The notes below the pieces were generated by a model. The model had not been told where the DNA came from. It did not search any database and saw only the letters and a list, made by a program, of their open reading frames with translations. DNA of 64,000 nt from positions 39,824,616 to 39,888,615 of the forward strand of contig NC_067196.1 of NCBI RefSeq assembly GCF_000699445.3, given 5' to 3'. Below, piece after piece: positions 56,480 through 64,000 of the stretch. A program made the translations under genes and the position numbers. The DNA is from Schistosoma haematobium (taxonomy: Eukaryota > Platyhelminthes > Trematoda > Strigeidida > Schistosomatidae). Within the stretch, counting starts at the first letter, position 1. Every line of letters begins with the position of its first letter.

Positions 56480-58730
56480 AGCAGTTCTCCCAATTAGACA
56501 GTCAAATGGTTAACAGTCACACACTGAATCACACCGTGACCTTGAGCTTAGTCAAACACGACCTTACTGCCAATAGTTCGGCAATATGCAATAGAAAATT
56601 AGGTAACAAAAGATAAGTCTTTGATCAAAATCACGTAATAAAAGCTCAGACGAAGAAGACTGTAGGACAAAAGGTGTGGTAGGAAGAAGAAACAAATAAA
56701 TGACAGTACTATCCAACAAAAAGGCTGCGGAGGGATTTTCATTGTTCTCTTTCTGTCGCATTAGTCATTCTCAAACTTACAAGGTTGGATGTTCAAAGGG
56801 ACATAGAATAATAATAATAATTTATTCTCAACTAATAGTTTGTTACATGAAGCATCCCAGCTTATAGGCAAGATCGAATTGTCACAAAAGATACAATTTT
56901 CACTGTAGTAAATTACTCAGCTAGGTTGACACTTTATAAGATATGAATGTAGGTGGTTTTAGTAAGAATCTTATTGACCTCATGTGCACTCTCAAAAAAA
57001 CTTTCAACATATCCATTTTCTTAAATTGAAGGCTATGATCTCCATTAGTGCACCTATTTATTTCATTAAATTAATGAACTTAGAACACTGTGGTTGACTT
57101 TCCGTGGTGTAACTGCCTAATCTTCGTGACACCATTGCCTACACTGATTTGGTTCACTGTGTTATCCATGGCAATTGTTCCGCAGCAACCTTTCACAATC
57201 AAATCAGAATTGACCGCCGGAATAATACTCTTGATTCTATGGTGAAAGAGTTACAGTGGTCACACCCGCATGGACAAGTTATGCAATTTTGAAACTGTTC
57301 CTGTACCAACTTTCTGTCCTCCAACATGTTTAACCAAATATTCAACCCTCACTGTTTCACAGTTTAATGTAATAATGGTGAGGTTTAATTAATTTTCGCC
57401 GGAGGTTCAATATTATCCTAAATCACTGTAAATCCTCCTACTGTAAAGGGTTTTTGGAAATTGATACGAAGTTTTTCAGTAGCAGTTTATTTGCAGACGA
57501 CATGAACAGCAGCAAGGGAAATAATAAGTACTGTTTGACAGTCAAATACGTAATTATGAGAGGACGAGTGTTTCAGGTAGTCAGTATCAGGATGTATCAT
57601 AAACATAAGAACGTGGACTGACACGCATTCGATCATATACACTCACTCACGAGTACGTAAATACATACAGAGATATGGATGAATTACTAGAGGCTAAAAC
57701 AACAGTCTGTCTGAAAAGCAAGTAAATTCAGAGGCTAAGTTAATTCCAAAAAGTAGAAAGCTGCACTATATGTTCCCATATCCAGATAAACCTGATCTTA
57801 GGTTTTTAAATAGATACTAGGTTCATCTAATTATTGGCGTTATTGGAACCTAAACCACAAAATTTTATTTCATTTTAAAAAAACTGAGCTTTTATCAGGT
57901 TCGAAGAAGTAGGCGTGCGATATACATACAACATTTAACATGGAGAGAAATTCAGAGATGGTGAACATGGGAAAATTTAATCGTTATTTTATGGTTCAAC
58001 TATGCAGGCGGGGTCATCCTTTGTAACGACTTCCTTTTCACATTAAATATGTGGATGTATTCTCATTTCAGTTGTGCTCTTCAATAGTCCTAAACACCAG
58101 ATAGTTGGGTTTTCAGATGAAGTTAGTACAGACAAGGATGTGACTTCTATATAAGATTACATAGATTTAATTGTCAAATCACGGCAACTCCACAATTTTG
58201 GGGTTAGATTTACTAGCCTATCAGCGAAAATAAACCCACTTAATCCCAACCCAATTATAACAATTTTACACATTCTTCCTCCTTATAAAAACACGATTAT
58301 CAACTCCATACATATTTGCTGTCGCTTAAAACGCAGTTCGTCTACAATATCATCTTTCTTAAATAAATAAATCTTGTGGAGATCGCTTAATAAAAAGACG
58401 GTTTCGAAAACAGTGTAATGGAAGTGATTTTTATGAAATCTTTTTAATATCCGACATCAAATACATGTAAAATTGCGATCGGAAGACTAATTTACCGTAT
58501 TTCGTATCTCATTCAATTTCACAAATAAAGTCGAAATCATATTTTCCACTTATTTATTGTTGGGAAGGTTAACTAGATAATAATTACTTCAAACTCATTT
58601 CATTCATTGTGTTTCAATACAAAGAAGCACCGGGTGAGTCAATCGTCAAGAAATCACCTGCATGGTATATACATCCAGTAAATTCATCCAACATACTTTG
58701 AATAGGTAGGATAATATTAAATCGTAAAAA
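56480..58730. other. Intergenic, nothing recognised
   Basis: AT-rich; no coding similarity or internal repeats found by eye. Confidence 0.45.
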
Positions 58731-58740
58731 TACCTCGGGT

Positions 58741-59088
58741 TTGAAAAAAGAGTATGTAGCAATTTTCATATCCGAAATTGTTAACTCTAGAAGAACTGAA
58801 ATAAAAACACTTGTACCTACCCTTGAGAACTATATTATTATATCCGACCTCAAACAAAACAGTTTTGGGCCAAACAAATCTTGTGACCAAATAGAGATTT
58901 ATTCAGCACAATCACAAATAGAACAAATATTTCACCTTATCTGGAATATGTTGCCAGTAAACATCTGGTCAAGTTATACAATAACCCATTTTAAATCTCC
59001 CTCAAGTCGCCTTATAGGAGTTTCTCACAAGCTCAATGGAACTTACCTAAGCCGTGGTGCATTTAACGACAAGCTATCCAACATATAA
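58741..59088 (+). other. Open frame of 115 codons, unknown
   Basis: A lysine-, isoleucine- and serine-rich frame with no ATG at the beginning (opens with TTG) and no family I recognise. It ends in YLSRGAFNDKLSNI. Could be a retroelement or gene fragment, or chance. Confidence 0.25.
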
Positions 59089-59588
59089 ACTTTTAAATAA
59101 ATAACCAACTGGCGCCTACTGGCTTTGTCATAAACCGCAAATGTTCAACCCCCAAATAACGTTTGTAATTTCGCAGCTTACACGTTGCGCCCCTAACACC
59201 GTGCTTAATTTTTTTTAAATTGAAGTGGTGTTTTTTCTCCTCCGGTAAAAAATTAGTTTTGATTGTTTTCTGGGGTGTAATGGCTTTGTTTACACCTACT
59301 TATGTAGAATTTACAGTTATATTTAGATGGAATTCTTAGCCTTTTTCAATGTTTGTCACTTATAAGGATTACAAAAAACTCCTTCTGGAAACCGGTATTT
59401 TATCTAGCGTTTAAACAGGTTTTTCGGGTTGCCCTCTTTGTGTGCTTACTTAAAAGTTTTAGTGGTGTGCACAAAACGTTTTTTGATAGACGCACACTCT
59501 TCTTTCCATTTGAGGATGAAACGCAAGATGGCAAATGCAAATAGTGGTATCAGGACGTGAGTACCAGACTCCTGCGGGATGAATATAA

Positions 59589-60165
59589 ATGGTGCTGCAA
59601 TCTAGCGTCGCTCCAGCTTTGGAAGGCCGCTGCTTTGCAACGAGCGTCGTAATGAGTGCCGCTTTAAATCCGGATGAAACCATTAAAGTGGCCCCCCATG
59701 ACGTAGTTGATGACGAATACATAGATGCAGGCATGATTGCTAGTGAAATGAAGAAGCATGCGGAGAAGAAGCAAATTTCAGAGAGCCCTAAAGTATTCAA
59801 TTAAGATACCCGTATCAACGCAAAATGGACTACACAAGAACAAAGCTTAAACTTTGCAGAACACTTGATTAAGAAATAGAACAAAGTCAATGATCAGCCC
59901 ACAACAGCACCTAAAAGAGTAAGGAAAAAAGCGAGACGTGCACATCTTTTGCTAAATCGGATAGCAAAGATGAGAAATGTTAAGGGGATAAAATCTCGAT
60001 GCTTGTGAAGTCAGGTCACACAGAGAGTCACTTTTTCATAAGAGAGTGTTGCGAAAAAAAGTAAGGTCCTAACACGACCCAAATCATGTTATGTCCTTGC
60101 CAAACGAGCCGTCGTGGGAATCGGTATTCGAAAGCTTTGCGGAATTGAGCTGGGAATGAGTCTCT
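59589..60165 (+). pseudogene. Decayed coding sequence, unknown family
   Basis: One frame runs through the block with only sparse stops. It reads ALNPDETIKVAPHDVVDDEY, then MIASEMKKHAEKKQ; after a stop, RINAKWTTQEQSLNFAEHLI; then PTTAPKRVRKKARRAHLLL and LAKRAVVGIGIRKLCGIELG. Residue content is protein-like (acidic then basic blocks). I do not recognise the family; a dead retrotransposon or processed copy is possible. Confidence 0.4.
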
Positions 60166-60169
60166 AAAG

Positions 60170-62120
60170 TGTGTAGGCAATTCGTCTCCTAAAAGTCAAA
60201 TTTGCTCCCATTGAGGGAAGATACTTAATATTAAGAAATTCATACAGACTTACTGGGTCTGAAAAATAAGCCAATCAAGATCTCAGCCTTGTTGATTGTG
60301 TCAAGAAACAATTGGCAGTGCTGACGGAACGATGAATACATCTTATACTTGAGGGTCTTCACATTGTAAAAGTTTGGTTGAAAACGACCTTAAAACCGCT
60401 CTGCTTGATAAATGAAAGTGCTTCACAGGATTAGAGGTATGTTACAAAATACTCTCATCCTATCAAATGAAATAGCGCAGCTCAAAAAAGGCGGCGGATG
60501 TGACAAACCCTGACGTTAATGTTATCTTAGGAATATGGTAAACGTCAGATTCGTATAATAGGGAAATTCACTTGCCTGGTTTATTATTTCGTAGGACTGA
60601 TAGACCAAATCTTAAATAAGGTGGGATTATTCTGTACATGAAAGCACCTTAATAATATGAGCTGTCGAGACGGTGACACAAGACTAAGTGATACGTCTCC
60701 ATGGTCAAATGTGTGTCCACATTTGTTTACCCACACTGGTATCAGTGATAGCATATCGTGTCATTTCACTAATAAATTTTTTTCTTATCACAGCAAACGA
60801 AGAAGTCGTTCATCGTGTTTAATATAACGTTTATCTCGGCAAGATTTATTTTGTAGGTGATTTTTGTATTTATCTTTTGGTTCATGTGGAGTGAAATGAA
60901 GTAACTGGGTTGCCTCATGAGTAGCATTGAAACCAGTGGGCTCAAAACTAGCGTCCTACTTGAATATATGGGATACCTTATTCTACCACATAGATATTTC
61001 GACAATTTATTTGTTCTTGTTCCTTTGATCATCTCAAAAACTACTCAGACCCGTATATGAAAAGCTTAAGACATATCTATTTACTAAGTACAGAGAAGAA
61101 CAGTCAGAGACATTATCGTGTCTGGCAATATACATCGAAAAAAACACTAGTCGTATGTCGATTCCTGACCTGCTTACTTTCATCAATAGGCGAAGTGAAC
61201 TATATTCAATTCCTATCAAGTTTATACATGTATCGTAATTGTTGTGTGATCACAATTCAATAAATTTGGTCAAACGTTTCAGACGGTGAATGTTTAGTAT
61301 CATTAAAAGGTTTCACGATTTACGGTCAGGATCGGTCACGCAATAGGAAAAATGTGGCGGCAGTGTAAATACATTTGTATTTATGAAGTGGTGTCGATCT
61401 ACTTTTGCATGTTTGGAGGTTTCAAACGACTGCATAGAATTTTAAACTTTAGATGCTGTTCAAAATATGTGAACAAGTGCAGTTACGTCTTTGTTGCCAA
61501 CGTTTATGTACTAAACATAATCTGAAATATCTGTTTTTGTTGATGAATTCACTGGATTTGCTATCGTTACCTTCAATGGTCCGCTTCCAATTATATGTGG
61601 TGATTTAATTTATGTGATTGTAAGTTTTTTTCATCACTAGGTCACCATATTGTAGCCGATTTTCCCACTCGTATGTATGTGCATTTAGACTATGTTTTCA
61701 CTAGTGATGTGGGAATGTATGTGACCAGTAAACATGCTCCTTTATTTTGTTTTGGTTATCGTGCTACTCGTGTTCTACCTTAAGTATATGGCAAGCTTGG
61801 AACCTACAACCTCACGTCAAACAAAAAAGTTTAAAACATGAAAATATTCAAGGACCGAAAAGTATGTTTCGTACGAAAAACTGGGATTAATTCACAAACG
61901 ACTAATGCAAAGACACTGTTGATGTTGTCACTTGTGATCTTAAATCCTGTCTAAATATTTATTGTTCAATCAAAACAATTTTGTGAGTTTTGATCGACTA
62001 ACATCGCAAAATCATAGCACTTAAAGTAGCAGAACCAAAGAATCTACAAGAAAAAGAAATTTCATTTAAAGTTCAAAAGTTAAGTAGTCTGATAAACCAA
62101 GAGAGTTGACGGCTGGATTC
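60170..62120. other. Intergenic, nothing recognised
   Basis: Includes the possible tail of the decayed coding block at 59589-60165; further fragments such as SLVDCVKKQLAVLTER near 60285 may belong to it. Confidence 0.4.
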
Positions 62121-62124
62121 GATG

Positions 62125-62365
62125 CTTTAACAGAAGCTAACGTACTTGCTTTCACCTGTTACAACTCGTGGAGGAGCATAGGCCGCTAACCAGTGTCCTC
62201 CATGTAAATCTGTCCTGGAAAATCCCTGAGAGTTCTTCCCAGTTGTTATCGATTCTTTTGATATCTGCTTTCAAGTTTTAATGCAGTATGTTCTAAGGAC
62301 TTCCGTTTTCCGTTTCCCTTCAGTATTCTAAGTTAGCTCTTGCTTCGTGATACACCTTGATGATT
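62125..62365 (-). mobile_element. Inverted RTE-family 3'-end fragment
   Basis: Read on the minus strand, it carries the 3' terminal block of the same RTE family: the reverse complement of the CACGAAGCAAGAGCTAACTT region followed by the segment ending at the GTAACAGG-type terminus. It is more diverged than the neighbouring copy and points away from it. Confidence 0.65.
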
Positions 62366-62384
62366 TTCGAAATGTATATTCTAT

Positions 62385-63495
62385 CCGCTTCGAGAGTGGA
62401 AGAGCTAGAAATGACATCGTGAAAACTGCAAGAGAAGGGAATATGAGACAAACATATGACACAACAAGAAAACTGCTATGGCAATCTAGAAAACCAGAGA
62501 TAACGGTCAAGGACAAACAAGGTAAGCCAATCACTGAGATTCAGAAACAAATGGACAGATAGATAGGACACTTTGAGAAACTCTTGAATAGGCTAGGTGC
62601 ATTGAATCAACAGAACATCGAAACAGCAAATAAGACCGGAGAAATCAGGATGGCCATCAGGCAAGTCAAGATGAAGAATATAAAGGGACTAAAGGACATA
62701 ATAGATGAAGCACTGAGGTCTGATGAAAGTAACCGCGAAGACACTTCACGTTCTACTCCGGAAGGCATGAAAGGAAGAAAAAGGGCCGACAGAAAGGAGA
62801 TCTGAACAAACGTGAGAACTACAGAGGCACCACACTATATCGGTACCAGGAAACGTTTTCCACAAAGTGTTGCTGGACAGGATGAAAGACTCAGCAGACC
62901 CTCAACTTCCAGATCAGTAAGCTGGATTCCGTAAGGATCAGTCATGCACAAACCAAATTGGGACACTATGGATCATTGTTGAACTATCACTTGGGTGGAA
63001 CTCGTCACTATTCATCAACTTTTTTGAACACAAGATGGTATTTGACTGCGTGGATAGGAGAACCTCACGGAGCTGAAACGTGGAGAACTTCCACAACCAT
63101 AATCAAAAAGTACACGTTTTTATAAACAATTGTCAACGTATGACACCGAATGTCCGTTGGTCGGGTATCATCAGCAAAAGCCTTCTATGGGAGAGCATAA
63201 ACTAGCTTCTACCTGGAGAGGAAAGTAGAAAACGACGTTGGAAGTGGATAGGACACACATTGGGGAAATCATCAAACTGCACCACGAAGCAAGAGCTAAC
63301 TTGGAATCCTGAATAAAAATGGAGAAGAGGAACACCAAAGAACACACTGCACCGAGAATTAGAATCAGACATGAAAAGAATGAATAGCAAGTGGAAAGGA
63401 CTGGAAAGGATTTCCCAGGATAAAGTTGTATGGAGGATGGTGAGGAGAGGCCTACTCTCCTCCACGAGGGGTTTCAGGCGTAAGTAAGCAGATAA
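62385..63495 (+). mobile_element. RTE-family deletion derivative, copy B
   Basis: From about 62870 it is nearly identical to 37290-37910, including the GACAGGATGAAAGACTCAGC-type joint before the RT fragment and the deletion that joins DRRT to GAETWRTST. Upstream it keeps more of the endonuclease-RT linker (REGNMRQTYDTTRKLLWQ, ITVKDKQGKPITEIQKQ). The 3' end is GTAAGTAAGCAGATAAG. Confidence 0.78.
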
Positions 63496-63740
63496 GTAAT
63501 TTTGATACTTTCGTTTTGTTTTGTAAAGGAAACTTCCTTAAATACTCAGGGCGGAGAATCCTGTATTGTGCGAAACATTCATTATTGTATAAGGCCATTG
63601 GTAATAACAATCAGCCTTACGGTAGGTGATTTTAATGCATCTTTTATTAATTATTGTGTAGCGGCAAATAAATCCCTAAAATAAATAGCTCCTTAGGTCT
63701 TCGACATTGAGTGCTGACCATATTAGTTTTAATGAACTCA

Positions 63741-63814
63741 CCTAGCAGAAGGCGCTCGGTCATGTCGCCGCACCAGATCACGAGTGGGAACGCCGTGCTC
63801 AAAATCCCATGTAA
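63741..63814 (-). other. Possible short exon or repeat piece
   Basis: GC-rich block amid AT-rich sequence; minus strand reads WLAITWDFEHGVPTRDLV and RRHDRAPSAR up to a good donor CTAG|GTGAGT, with a possible acceptor TTGATCTAG upstream. No homology recognised. Confidence 0.25.
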
Positions 63815-64000
63815 TCGCTAGCCAGTCTAGATCAATCAATCCTCGATATATTGATAGCATATCAAATATATCTTCGAACCTCCTCGCTTCTGTCTTTTGA
63901 TTTCACTTGATGGATACGATTCAAATTAGAAAGTGTTACTGGTTAAAGCGTTGTCAAACTCCAAACACCTGTGGCATCTGCAACTGAAATTTAGAAGTAG

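Noticed and set aside
1..64000. CRISPR arrays, bacterial operons, phage modules
   Set aside because: No regular direct repeats with spacers and no prokaryotic gene organisation; introns and LINEs show a eukaryotic genome.

Overview
The window looks like nuclear DNA of a trematode flatworm, most likely a schistosome. It is AT-rich, its genes are split by GT-AG introns, and it carries SR2-like and other RTE-type LINEs, Penelope-like elements with GIY-YIG endonuclease tails, a gypsy-type relic and hammerhead-like dispersed repeats. The species call is inference from repeat and protein families; no database search was possible.

Two host loci can be read exon by exon, both on the minus strand. 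(1) Positions 349-17975 hold a compact COA4 homologue (cytochrome c oxidase assembly factor, twin CX9C). Only 8 bases after it comes the CARD exon of an Apaf-1 homologue, whose exons run leftward (CARD, P-loop, Walker B, ARC, winged helix) and leave the window at the left edge. (2) Positions 32341-51647 hold two tandem CBR1-like carbonyl reductase (SDR) genes with the same six visible exons each. The proximal copy keeps the SDR catalytic Asn, Ser, Tyr and Lys. The distal copy has Ala at the catalytic Ser position. An inverted fragment of a third SDR exon lies at 36652-36888.

The rest is mostly mobile DNA. 894-3152: RTE-family copy with an internal deletion and a ~300-bp insertion. 8039-11965: full-length SR2-like LINE inside an Apaf-1 intron with an 11-bp target duplication. 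12.5-15 kb: retroposons and old LINE relics. 19.2-19.7 kb: gypsy relic. 19870-29072: a pair of 962-bp inverted repeats enclosing 7.3 kb with an RTE copy, a Penelope-like element and a foldback repeat. 29-31.4 kb: Penelope relics. 36.9-37.9 and 62.4-63.5 kb: two RTE copies sharing one internal deletion. 40-41 kb: second foldback copy. 44516-46908: internally deleted SR2 copy in an intron of the second SDR gene. 47200-47673: retroposon with a 12-bp target duplication. 54.5-56.2 kb: decayed CR1/jockey-like LINE. 59.6-60.2 kb: a decayed coding sequence of unknown identity.

The most interesting host observation is the COA4/Apaf-1 pair: two mitochondria-linked proteins encoded head-to-tail with almost no intergenic space, an arrangement that suggests one transcript. 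The most interesting repeat observation is a set of hammerhead-ribozyme-like cores in several dispersed repeats and in Penelope-element tails.
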